Below, piece by piece: positions 1 to 7,709 of a stretch of 14,462 bases of DNA. The notes beneath the pieces are model-generated. The model was not told the DNA's origin. It made no database searches and saw nothing but the letters and a program-made list of their open reading frames with translations. Position 1 is the first letter of the stretch; each line of letters starts with the position of its first letter. Source of the stretch: Tilletia caries (taxonomy: Eukaryota > Basidiomycota > Exobasidiomycetes > Tilletiales > Tilletiaceae); the NCBI GenBank assembly GCA_032718865.1, contig JALUTQ010000034.1, positions 1 to 14,462 of the forward strand, in the 5' to 3' direction. The position numbers and the translations under genes are program-made.

Positions 1-57
1 TACATCTTTTTTAACTCTTAACACTTCTGTGGCCAACACGGTTAAGTGAAGACTGCA
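1..57 (+). other. Retrotransposon leader before gag (possibly touching the 5' LTR end)
   Basis: This is non-coding sequence before the first plausible gag ATG at 58. TGGCCAACACGG at 30-41 begins with the TGG expected of a tRNA-primed primer binding site, but I cannot name a matching tRNA. Some chromoviruses self-prime, so a PBS may be absent. The first four bases, TACA, could be the last bases of the 5' LTR, which cannot be tested within this window. Confidence 0.35.
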
Positions 58-339
58 ATGGGTCCCAAGAAACGTAAAGACCCTCTTGCAGGCGATGAAG
101 ACGCTGCAGTTGGCTCCAACCCCGATGTTGTTGCCACTGCCGCCGGTGAAGGCCAAGCTCAACCCGCAGCCTCTCCCGCTCATCGTAGCTCCGACTCCGA
201 GGCCGACCAGCAACAGTCGCCTCGGGATAACGACCGCCAGAACGACGATTCTTTTGGTGGTACTCCGGGAGCCGAGGACCAATCAGCTCAAGGCGAGGTC
301 CCTCCCGTCAAACGTACTCAAAAACAAACAGGTCGATGA
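58..339 (+). CDS. gag: Gag N-terminal segment (first frame, cut off by a frameshift)
   Basis: The ATG at 58 opens a frame of about 93 codons ending at TGA 337-339. The protein starts MGPKKRKDPL; PKKRK resembles a classical monopartite nuclear localisation signal. The rest is a disordered, Asp/Gln/Ser/Pro-rich tail. A GTG at 46 in the same frame is not a credible eukaryotic start. The frame ends just before the main gag body, and an A5 run at 320-324 lies exactly where a one-base correction would join the two. I therefore read this segment as the true Gag N-terminus rather than a separate gene. An alternative is initiation at the ATG at 95 in the other frame, which would give a hydrophobic, Pro/Leu-rich N-terminus untypical of Gag. 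Confidence 0.6.
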   Translation: MGPKKRKDPLAGDEDAAVGSNPDVVATAAGEGQAQPAASPAHRSSDSEADQQQSPRDNDRQNDDSFGGTPGAEDQSAQGEVPPVKRTQKQTGR

Positions 340-1744
340 CGACCACGACGACTTGAGCGTTGAAGAGCTCGAGCTGGAAGTCCAAATGCTCACTCGACAG
401 AACCAGATCGACTCGCTTCGCAAGACCATCCTCAAGAAGAAGCGACAGGGACACGAAGCGACCCCTCAGCCTTCGACAGCTCACTTTCGACCTGCTCACG
501 GTCACGAAGATCGAACGCCGACGCCTGCGGCTCCAACGTTCCGCGAGTCGGCCTTGCCCGAGTCAGAGCATGTGCTTCGCGAGCGCCAGAACGAGCGGCT
601 TCGCCGTGCTGGGCTACTTCCGCCTCGTGCAAGTGAGGCGCACCAGCCCCGAAACACGACTCCGCTTCAGCCCATGCGCGCTCAAAGCGTTCCTCACACC
701 AAGATCCTCAGCGGGATTGACCGGAAGATCTTCGAGATCATGAACGCCACCGATTCGCCTGACTCTGCGGTCATCGGCGATAAGTCCGAGCTCGCTAAGC
801 TCGGAATCAAAGTCAGCAGTCCAGAGAAATGGAAGGGTGAACGTTCCCTTCAAGCATTAACGGACTGGGTCCAATCTGTCGCTCACTACTTCAGCCTGTA
901 CACTCCAATGACGGAGCGTCTCAAGATTCAGCTGATCGGTGGATATCTCGTTGGTGATCCACTCGACTGGTATTGGCGACACGTTGCTCCAATATCACAG
1001 CAATGGACAGCTGCGGACGTCATTGTGGCGCTCCGCCGACAGTTCCTTGTGGACGAACTGTCTCGACAAGCTGCTGACAAGTTCGAAAACGCCGACCAGG
1101 GTGCTAAAGACGTTCATGCATTCCAGGCGTACCTCCTCAAGCTAGCCGATCAGATGGCTGAGTACCCCAGCCCTGTCGCCCTCAATCGGCGATTGCTCAA
1201 GGGCATGAAAGGCAGCATCAGCGCAGCCATTGTCGCTAATCGCGGCATTGATGCCGAGCTGTCCGGCTGGGACGATATCGTACAGGCAGCCATGGATCAA
1301 GAACGCGCTCATCGCTACTCCGGCTCGCTTAACAAGACCGTTGCTCCGCGTACGGAAGAACGCAAGGATCATCGCCCCAACCAATCAGCTCAGCCGATTC
1401 GTCCAAACATGGGCTCCAACTTCAATCGGTTCCAGAAGCCTATGACGATGGCCCGACCAGTGGCTCCGACCACTCGTCCGGCCATGCCTAATCCCATGAG
1501 GAACACGGCTCCACCTGCCACTAGGCCTACTGGTCCCAAACCCACTGATCAGTGCCGATCTTGCGGAGCGTTTGGTCACTGGTCTAACGACTGTCCCAAG
1601 CGACTCCGCACGAACATGTTAAACCATGAGGATGGAGACGAAGTCCCCGAAGAATTTGTCGAGGACTACGACCAAGAGCCTAACGTCTACATCTATGAAG
1701 AGGATGAAAGTCCTTCAGACCATTCCCCCCCAGCAAGAGGATGA
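325..1744 (+). CDS. gag: Gag polyprotein body: coiled coil, capsid-like region, CCHC zinc knuckle
   Basis: Gag forms the retrotransposon particle and packages its RNA. The frame is open from before 95 to TGA 1742-1744; the part after the A5 run at 320-324 looks genuinely coding. An acidic stretch (VDDDHDD) leads into a heptad-like helix (SVEELELEVQMLTRQN, about 355-410) and a Lys-rich segment. The retrotransposon-gag/capsid-like region follows at about 820-1320, with SPEKWKGE, LTDWVQSVAHYF and GDPLDWYW typical of Ty3-type Gag. A Pro/Asn/Arg-rich linker precedes one zinc knuckle, CRSCGAFGHWSNDC (CX2CX4HX4C, about 1554-1595), which binds nucleic acid. The acidic C-terminus continues in the next frame after a C7 run at 1725-1731, so gag and pol were probably one frame or joined by a frameshift. 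Confidence 0.88.
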
Positions 1745-2429
1745 ATGGCATGATGCGGATGACGAAGTTGAAAACAACAACTCGTCCGATCACTCCAAGG
1801 AGGATACAAATGACGACGAAACTCCGCTGATGTGTAACAGTGCCTCCTATAAGGCTGACATCATCCGCGAGTCTAATGTCTCAGCCGCCAAGACTCCATC
1901 CGGCGATAACTCTAAGGTTTCTCAGCATCGTCCTCCACTGGTTGATCCCATCGTCGCCAAGATCAAGATCAACGGTCACGACGCCAAGGCGCTCTTTGAT
2001 TCTGGATCTACCGCTGATCTAATCTCGGCTTCTTTCGTTGATGCTCATCGTCTGCAGTCTTTCAAGCTGGAGCATCCTTCCCCGCTGCAACTGGCCATCA
2101 CTGGCTCGCGAGGAAAGATAAACCGAGCGTGCTTTGCCAAAGTAACACACGGATCCTGCAACGACAAGATGCGTTACTTTGACATCCTCAACATCGACCG
2201 TTACGACGTCATTCTTGGTACCTCCTACCAGAAAGACTTCGGCGTACTGCTCGATGTCTCAGCCAACGATGTTGTTTACAAATCAAGCCCCTCTCAGCTT
2301 ATCTTTGCTCCCAAGAACGACAAGAATTCAACTATGAACCCCAAGGAAAACCTCAAAAAGCCCCTCAAGACTCAACTTTCTGCTCTCGGCGTCTCTCATT
2401 CTAAATTCGAAAACATCAATAAAAAGTGA
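1731..2429 (+). CDS. pro: Retropepsin-like aspartic protease segment of pol
   Basis: This segment encodes the protease that would cleave the Gag-Pol polyprotein. The catalytic motif LFDSGSTADLIS contains DSG at 1998-2006, preceded by the conserved PIVAKIKINGHDAKA strand. Downstream, RYDVILGTSYQKDFGVLLD is the usual second-half ILG motif with its hydrophobic flap partner. The first 70 residues are a very acidic linker that continues the composition of the Gag tail. The frame stops at TGA 2427-2429, directly after an A5 run (2421-2425), while RT starts at once in the minus-one frame. The ATG at 1626 in this frame lies inside gag and is probably not a start; the segment is most likely made as a fusion with Gag. 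Confidence 0.88.
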   Translation, partial: QQEDEWHDADDEVENNNSSDHSKEDTNDDETPLMCNSASYKADIIRESNVSAAKTPSGDNSKVSQHRPPLVDPIVAKIKINGHDAKALFDSGSTADLISASFVDAHRLQSFKLEHPSPLQLAITGSRGKINRACFAKVTHGSCNDKMRYFDILNIDRYDVILGTSYQKDFGVLLDVSANDVVYKSSPSQLIFAPKNDKNSTMNPKENLKKPLKTQLSALGVSHSKFENINKK

Positions 2430-2912
2430 ACCTTCCTCGTCTTCCCGCTTTGGTTACGCATAAACGTCCCCTTCTCAAAGAACCTTCCGACATCAAGATC
2501 ACCGAATCGGTCCAAGTAGAAGTTTCGGAAGGCGACCCTGATATGCCCGCTACTCTTGCTGCTTCGGTACAAGATGCTATCATCGACCGCCTCCGCTCCC
2601 AGTGGATGGATAAGAGGAAGGACCTGTGGGGCCCGCGTAAATTGAAACTCCCTCCCTTCCGGGAGATCAATCACTCGATCCCACTGATTGACGAGAACTA
2701 CCGGCCGTTCAGCCGACCTGGCAAATGCCCGGAGCAGTTTCGCCAAGTCTACATGGAAAAAATTAATACCTACGAAAAAGCCGGTCTATGGCAAAGGGCC
2801 AGCGTTCCTGCCGCTATGCCCATGATGCCTATCCCGAAGAAAGACAATCGTATTCGTACGGTTGTGGACGCACGACAACGTAACGACAACACAGTCAAGA
2901 ATGTCACTCCTT
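2426..2912 (+). CDS. pol: Reverse transcriptase, N-terminal part (fingers)
   Basis: Recognisable RT N-terminal sequence of Ty3/gypsy type: LPPFREINHSIPLIDENYRPF is the conserved entry segment. It is followed by YRPFSRPGKCPEQFRQVYME, then MMPIPKKDNRIRTVVDARQ, the fingers motif with the K-K-D and R-x-V-V-D-x-R pattern that lines the template and dNTP site. The frame can be read only from 2423, because TAA lies at 2420-2422, so translation must arrive by a shift from the protease frame at the AAAAAG run. At a T5 run (2911-2915) this frame runs into unrelated residues ending at 3196, while the proper RT continues in the plus-one frame. Confidence 0.88.
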
Positions 2913-4233
2913 TTTCCCGACCAGGATGTGATTCGACGAGATGTTGCTCGAGCCAAGTACCGTTCAAAGGTAGATCAGGCCGACTTCTTCGAACAAATCC
3001 GAGTTATTCCGGATGTCGTTGGCAAGACGGCTTTCTCCACTCCCTTTGGCACGTTCGTCAGCCTTGTTGCACAACAAGGCGACTGCAATGTACCCAGTAC
3101 AGCCCAACAGCTCATGAACTTTCTGTTTCGAAAGATTCTTGGGCAGTATGTTCACGCCTACCTGGACGACATCTTCGTGTTCTCCGACACCCTTGAAGAG
3201 CACGAGGAGCATCTGGGTACTGTGTTTCAGATCCTTCGAGATGCAGAGCTGTATCTCTCTAAAGATAAAATCGATCTATACTCCAAGTCTTTGGTGTGCC
3301 TTGGCCACGTCATTGACGATAACGGACTGCACGCCGACGAAGACAAATTGAGCAAGATTATTGCCTGGAAGGAAATGAGCACAGTCAAGGAAGTTCAAAG
3401 GTTTTTGGGACTGGTGCAGTACCTTGCCCAGTTCTTTCCAAACCTGTCCACCATGACTGGACCCATTTCCAAGCTAACGCATAAAGGCCAGCCCTTCGAA
3501 TGGGGACCTTTGCAAGCGGACTGCCTAGACAAACTTCAACGTGCAGCAGCCAATGCACCCATACTAAAGCCCATCGATCCAGCTCACAACGACGACCCCA
3601 TCTTTGTTGTGACCGACGCCTCCACATCCGGCGTGGGCGGTCTGTATGGACAAGGCAAAACCTGGCAATCTATGCGCCCAGCTGGTTTCCACAGCAGAAA
3701 GTTCAATGCTGCGCAAATGAACTATCGTACTCACGAACAAGAGCTACTCGCGGCACTTGAAGCTTTGATGAAATGGGAGGACCAACTGCTTGGTCGCCCA
3801 TTCACAATCATCACTGACCATCGTAGTCTGGAATATCTGCAGACGCAGAAAACGCTAAGCGGACGTCAAATCCACTGGCTTGAATACCTCTCACGCTTCA
3901 CGTACAAAATTCAGTACGTCGCTGGCGAGACCAACGTGGTCGCTGACTATCTCTCCCGCTTCTGGGAGAATCCCACCGTTCCTAGCGAGCCACATGACTT
4001 CGTCAATGCTGATGCTCGCCTCTCGGATGAGGATGAAGAGCCCAGCATGACCACTTTGTACAGCGCGGCTATCCGGCGCAACGCCGCACCAGCTGCTGAC
4101 GCGACTCCGACATCTGACATTCCGTCCACACGACCGACATTGCCCACCGCCATCAAGACCGCCATCGACGTCGACGGTGCCGGAAACGACCTCACCCCCG
4201 TCGTCCAAGGTGGATACAAGACTGATCTACTTT
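2913..4233 (+). CDS. pol: Reverse transcriptase palm/thumb plus RNase H
   Basis: This is the polymerase core that copies element RNA into cDNA, and the RNase H that removes the template. KVDQADFFEQIRV carries the first catalytic Asp; TAFSTPFGTF and QQGDCNVPSTAQQLMN are standard RT blocks. YLDDIFVFS at 3159-3185 supplies the Asp pair. The connection region has FLGLVQYLAQFF. RNase H follows from about 3595 with all four expected acidic positions: TDAS, THEQELLA, TDHRSLEYL and VVADYLSR. A spacer rich in Ala, Thr, Pro and Asp leads to integrase. The frame is intact from the T5 run at 2911-2915 to another T5 run at 4231-4235. An ATG at 2862 in this frame is upstream of the useful part and is probably not used. 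Confidence 0.93.
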
Positions 4234-5712
4234 TTCCGTCAAATTCTCGCCAAACCTCAAGACCACACCGCCTTCTTTAAATATTCAGACGGTTTCATCT
4301 GGCGAAAGGTTGATGACGGCAGCCTCACTCTTTGCATACCGGGGGGGCTCTTTTTCAAAGTAAGGAGGGTGACGGAGCTCTTGATTCATAGCACACACAA
4401 AGGTCTTGGTCACCTTGGTGCTCTCAAGACACTTACCGAGCTCCGTCGACACTTCTACTGGCCTAGGATGGTCAAGGACGTTGAAGCATTCTGCAGATCG
4501 TGCGGAACATGCGCGGTCACCAAATCATCACCAACGTCATCCTCTGGCAAGCTTCACTCCATCCGAGTCCCGGACGGACCATGGAAAGGCATGGCCATTG
4601 ACTTCGTTGGGCCACTGGTCCTCACGGAAGACGGGTTCGACTTCCTTCTCGTGGCCATCTGCTTGTTCAGCTCCATGGTTCACTTGATTCCTACCAAGAC
4701 AACAGTCACGGCGCTGGATTCAGCCAAACTCATCTACGAGAACATCTACCGTCTCCATGGGCTTCCTGAAAGCATCATCTCTGATCAGGACCCCAGGTGG
4801 AAGTCGACATTCTGGACTGAGCTCCATCGGCTTCAAGGCATCGACCTCCGCTTCTCGACGGCATACCACCCAGAGTCGGATGGAGCCACCGAGAGAGCCA
4901 ACCGAACCGCCATTCAGATCCTACGGGCCAAGGTCGCCGCCGACCAAAGAGACTGGAAGGATCGTCTCACAGAGACCGAGTTCGCCATGAACTCACAAGT
5001 CAGCAACGTGACCGGACTGAGTCCCTTCGAGACCCTATACGGGTTCAACCCGACCTTGGTTAAGGTCCCGAGCCCGAACGCCCGGGTCAGCCCATTCAAG
5101 GGTGTCCGACAGTACCATGATCGGATCAAGCTAAACATGATGTCCGCTCACGATAGCATTATTGCCGCCCGCACCCGACAGACCACTCAAGCTAACAAAA
5201 GACGGTCGGTCACGCCTCCCTACCAGGTGGGCGAGATGGTGTACCTGTCTACCAAGAATCTCAAGCTTCCCTCTGGTCGGGCCTCCAAGCTGTTGCCTCG
5301 GTACATCGGACCATACAAGATTACCCGATGCTTCACCGAACGGGATGCATTCACTCTTGAGCTTCCAAAGGAACTCGCAGAGCGCCGCATCCACCCCACC
5401 TTCCACAGTAGCCTCCTGAAGCCTCACGTCCCGAATGATGACAATCTGTTCCCTGGACGTGACCCCAGAGTCTTCTATGACTTCGGTGCTAAGGAAGATG
5501 AAGAATGGTCAGTCGATGACATTCTTGGTCATCGCTGGCTATCTGCTAAACTTCAGCTGCTTGTACTGTGGTCGACCGGTGAGAACACTTGGGAGCCGCT
5601 TGAAAGCTGCAACCGCCTGACGGTACTTGACAAGTACTTGGAGTTGCACGGCGTTAGCACACCTGACTTGCTCCCACAGGGACATCACCCTCGCAACCTG
5701 GTGCGATCATAG
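4234..5712 (+). CDS. int: Integrase with GPY/F module and C-terminal chromodomain
   Basis: Integrase inserts the cDNA into the host genome. The N-terminal zinc-binding HHCC module is HSTHKGLGHLGA with CRSCGTC (about 4387-4512). The core has Asp in MAIDFVGPL (4600), Asp in IISDQDPRW (4783) and Glu in GATERANR (4891), which gives exactly 35 residues between the last two. RYIGPYKITRCF is the GPY/F module, and IHPTFHSSLLKPHVPNDD is the usual following block. A chromodomain-like end (EWSVDDILGHRW, VLWSTGENTWEPL, about 5503-5655) is known in chromoviruses to direct integration to modified histones. Its loop before NTWEP is shorter than usual. The stop is TAG 5710-5712. The frame enters at a T5 run (4231-4235); a GTG at 4177 upstream is not a credible start. 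Confidence 0.94.
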   Translation, partial: FRQILAKPQDHTAFFKYSDGFIWRKVDDGSLTLCIPGGLFFKVRRVTELLIHSTHKGLGHLGALKTLTELRRHFYWPRMVKDVEAFCRSCGTCAVTKSSPTSSSGKLHSIRVPDGPWKGMAIDFVGPLVLTEDGFDFLLVAICLFSSMVHLIPTKTTVTALDSAKLIYENIYRLHGLPESIISDQDPRWKSTFWTELHRLQGIDLRFSTAYHPESDGATERANRTAIQILRAKVAADQRDWKDRLTETEFAMNSQVSNVTGLSPFETLYGFNPTLVKVPSPNARVSPFKGVRQYHDRIKLNMMSAHDSIIAARTRQTTQANKRRSVTPPYQVGEMVYLSTKNLKLPSGRASKLLPRYIGPYKITRCFTERDAFTLELPKELAERRIHPTFHSSLLKPHVPNDDNLFPGRDPRVFYDFGAKEDEEWSVDDILGHRWLSAKLQLLVLWSTGENTWEPLESCNRLTVLDKYLELHGVSTPDLLPQGHHPRNLVRS

Positions 5713-6004
5713 CATCCAGCAGTATGCCGCCATTGGAAACAACGAAAAAATTGAGCTAAAAAAAGTGACAATAAACATTCCAGAAAAACATCAGAAAAAT
5801 ACTAGGAATACGAGTTCCTATTCGTTGAATAAGGTCGGAGAACAAGGTTCAATATATTTGCCTCGCTGGCGAATATTTGGACTAGAGCTGAACGTGTTTG
5901 GATCGCCGTAGTCAACGATAGTCGCCTCCAACAGCAGCATGCTCCTGGGTGTACTGGGAATGAGGTTGCACGAGGTACTCGCGACGCAATCGTAGGAATG
6001 CTGG
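5713..6004. other. Non-coding spacer after integrase
   Basis: About 290 bases with no convincing ORF, A-rich at first and mixed later. It lies inside the element, between the integrase stop and the TATA-like site. No polypurine tract or LTR start is visible here, so the element continues past it. Confidence 0.6.
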
Positions 6005-6026
6005 CCTGAAAGGCATAAAAAGGGGC
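6005..6026 (+). promoter_or_regulatory. TATA-like core promoter upstream of the extra ORF
   Basis: CCTGAAAGGCATAAAAAGG contains a TATA-like CATAAAAA 127-134 bases before the ATG at 6149. The same block recurs at 7689-7709 in the 3' LTR with only two substitutions and one extra A, which suggests a shared core promoter. Function is inferred from the motif and its repetition. Confidence 0.45.
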
Positions 6027-6052
6027 CAGCCTGAGGTGTCTGAGAGCTGATA

Positions 6053-6148
6053 GACACACACCCACACACACACACACACACCCACACACACACACACACA
6101 CACACCCACACACACACACACACACACACACTCTCTCTCACACACACT
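6053..6148. repeat. CA/TG dinucleotide microsatellite with CCCACA interruptions and a CT block
   Basis: Nearly pure (CA)n with four CCC interruptions, then CTCTCTCT and a last CA stretch before CTATG. It sits in the presumed 5' untranslated region of the next ORF. The Cys/Val-rich minus-strand frames through it are artefacts of the repeat. Confidence 0.95.
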
Positions 6149-6734
6149 ATGTCTTACGCATACACTCAAGTGCGACTCTTCCATTCCTCCTCGCACCGAG
6201 CGGAACAATACCCCTGGCCCACACACACACACGTCTTACTCCCCTTCCGACACTCTCCTCGGCCTCGTCGGCCCGGTCAAGACCGAAGACTCGCCCCCTA
6301 TTCCTCCCACAGTCCAACGTGCCATCGACCAGTGCTTCCACTATGTCTTTAAAACCTTTTGTAACATGGGCGCTTCTGACCGTGCCGTCTACTACGACTT
6401 TATCCGCTCCTTCATTGAGCCGGAAGTCGCAGCCGAGATCGCCGAAAGGGTAATTCAGTTGCCCAGTGACAACGACACCCTCACCGAGCAGCTTAGTCAT
6501 TATCAACGTGACTTCACCACTCGCTTGCGTTTATCCGGCCTGCAATTTAATTTTTTACCCGACGAGCCTTGGGCGCAACACTGGACTCGCGACACCCTGC
6601 GCGCCCTGGACGCTAACCAAGGCCGGCTCATGGCAGCCCAACTCATCTGCGCGGCCAAGGGCGACCTCGACCACCCTTACCTGGCCGACAAGCCACTCTA
6701 CCGCTACTGCCTCCGCAAGTTCCACTACCAGTAG
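6149..6734 (+). CDS. Extra ORF between integrase and 3' LTR, unknown function, probably frameshifted
   Basis: I do not recognise this protein. The convincing part is a frame open from upstream of 6240 to TAG 6732-6734, with an internal ATG at 6366 that would give 122 residues. The 40 codons before that ATG (with PPTVQRAIDQCFHYVFKTFC) look equally coding. The frame holds amphipathic helices (VYYDFIRSFIEPEVAAEIAE, LDANQGRLMAAQLICAA) and ends LYRYCLRKFHYQ. No signal peptide, membrane span or zinc motif is visible, so it does not look like an envelope protein. The ATG at 6149 opens another frame (MSYAYTQVRLF) that would join this one if the short CA run at 6221-6232 were two bases longer. Position and strand match a third retrotransposon ORF; a captured host gene is the alternative. 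Confidence 0.5.
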
Positions 6735-6863
6735 CTTCCCTCCACTTCCCCCTCTCCCTCTTCCCACTTCCTCAATCAAAATTCTCTTTTTCCTTTTCTA
6801 AACTTGACTCCTAAGTACAAGATAAGATAAGATAAGATAAGAGAAAGAAAGAAAAAAAAAAAG
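6735..6863 (+). other. Polypyrimidine tract, (GATAA)4 and A/G-rich run after the extra ORF
   Basis: A CT-rich stretch (6735-6773) follows the stop codon. Then come four GATAA units at 6821-6840 and GAGAAAGAAAG with a long A run to about 6863. This could be a 3' untranslated region or a remnant of a poly(A) tail. It is not the polypurine tract used for plus-strand priming, since no TG-type LTR start follows it. Confidence 0.6.
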
Positions 6864-6992
6864 TTTCACCTCACCTCGGTGGCCGCACCACCCACCCTCA
6901 GCACTGAGCACACAGTACTGGTTCCTTTACTGCACTCAGCACATCCGCCCATCGCACTCGCGCACCCGTCACTTGGAGTGATGGTTCACTCC

Positions 6993-7004
6993 AGAAGGGG
7001 AGGA
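6993..7004 (+). promoter_or_regulatory. Polypurine tract (plus-strand primer)
   Basis: AGAAGGGGAGGA is followed immediately by TGTAACAC. A G-rich purine tract abutting TGTAACA is the classic 3' LTR junction of Ty3/gypsy elements. This fixes the left end of the 3' LTR. Confidence 0.85.
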
Positions 7005-7153
7005 TGTAACACTTATGCAAATATACATAGTAGATGTTCCCTGTATGGTGCTGCGTTGTAATCACTTCTTGGTGATCAATCTTCACTGAGAGTCAGCCAA
7101 GTGAAGTGTTGCGATCATATTGTGTAAACAGTATTGATTCAGTATGATCACTT

Positions 7154-7249
7154 GACGGCTTAGCTCAGTGGTCAACAGGTTGGTTGGTTTTTGTCGGCAC
7201 CGACAAGGTCGTGGGTTCGAATCCCGCGTAGTGCGACCAAAACTTTTTT
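7154..7249 (+). pseudogene. Degenerate tRNA-like / tRNA-derived SINE head
   Basis: A good A box (TAGCTCAGTGG, 7161-7171) and a perfect B box (GGTTCGAATCC inside a 5-bp T stem, GTGGG with CCCGC, 7211-7227) are followed by T6 at 7244-7249, a pol III terminator. The 7-nt arms that should form the acceptor stem (7154-7160 and 7228-7234) hardly pair, the D stem is poor, and the centre is a self-complementary TTGTCGG-CA-CCGACAA (7191-7206) instead of a normal anticodon arm. I therefore call it a tRNA-derived relic, not a functional tRNA, and name no anticodon. Confidence 0.6.
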
Positions 7250-7368
7250 GCTGTCGGTTAATTTTCATTTTCCCACACACAACACATCACGTGATGACCA
7301 CGTCACCTCGCACGCGCCACTCACCACTGGAAATTCCCCGCGCACCTTTCACACCACACTTCCCCGCG

Positions 7369-7403
7369 CACCACTCACCACTCACCACTCACCACTCGCC
7401 ACT
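7369..7403. repeat. CACCACT tandem repeat, five copies
   Basis: Four perfect 7-mers CACCACT and a fifth with one change (CGCCACT). The block is flanked by CCCCGCGCACC copies at about 7336 and 7362. It lies inside the putative U3 of the LTR. Confidence 0.9.
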
Positions 7404-7688
7404 CCCCAGTCCCCAGAACGTGGTGCGTGTTGCCACCGTCTCTGCCAGCACCATCGCCGATCGCTTCCCTCTCTGTTCCCAAGCCACTGTACTTCTTTCA
7501 CGTGCTCGGCTATTAGTTCATTACCTGTTGTGGCTATGTATGTAGTTTGGGTTGTCAGGTGATATTGTGTTTTTGGTTATTTTGACTCGACAATGACTCG
7601 ACAACGGCTCACTCTCAGTGTTGTCGACCGATATCAGTCTATTCGAACATCACCTTCTCGAAACACAGAGAGCTGTTCACTCGGGACA

Positions 7689-7709
7689 CCTGAAAGGTAT
7701 AAAAGGAGC
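7689..7709 (+). promoter_or_regulatory. TATA core promoter, probably of the LTR
   Basis: CCTGAAAGGTATAAAAGGAGC has a canonical TATAAAA and is followed by a pyrimidine-rich stretch suitable for transcription initiation. It would drive the element's own transcript. It is nearly identical to 6005-6026. Confidence 0.55.

Noticed and set aside
308..5427. Minus-strand and alternative plus-strand frames across gag-pol
   Set aside because: All overlap segments with clear retrotransposon motifs in the sense frame, and none shows its own motif.
5802..6232. Three minus-strand frames of 106-109 codons, Cys/Val-rich
   Set aside because: They are translations of the CA/TG microsatellite and have no other content.
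6819..6863. GATAA/A-rich run as the retrotransposon polypurine tract
   Set aside because: It is not followed by a TG LTR start, whereas 6993-7004 is.
7154..7249. Functional tRNA gene
   Set aside because: The acceptor and D stems do not pair and no normal anticodon arm can be drawn, although A and B boxes are good.
7369..7403. CRISPR-like array
   Set aside because: The units are contiguous 7-mers without spacers, and the genome is eukaryotic.
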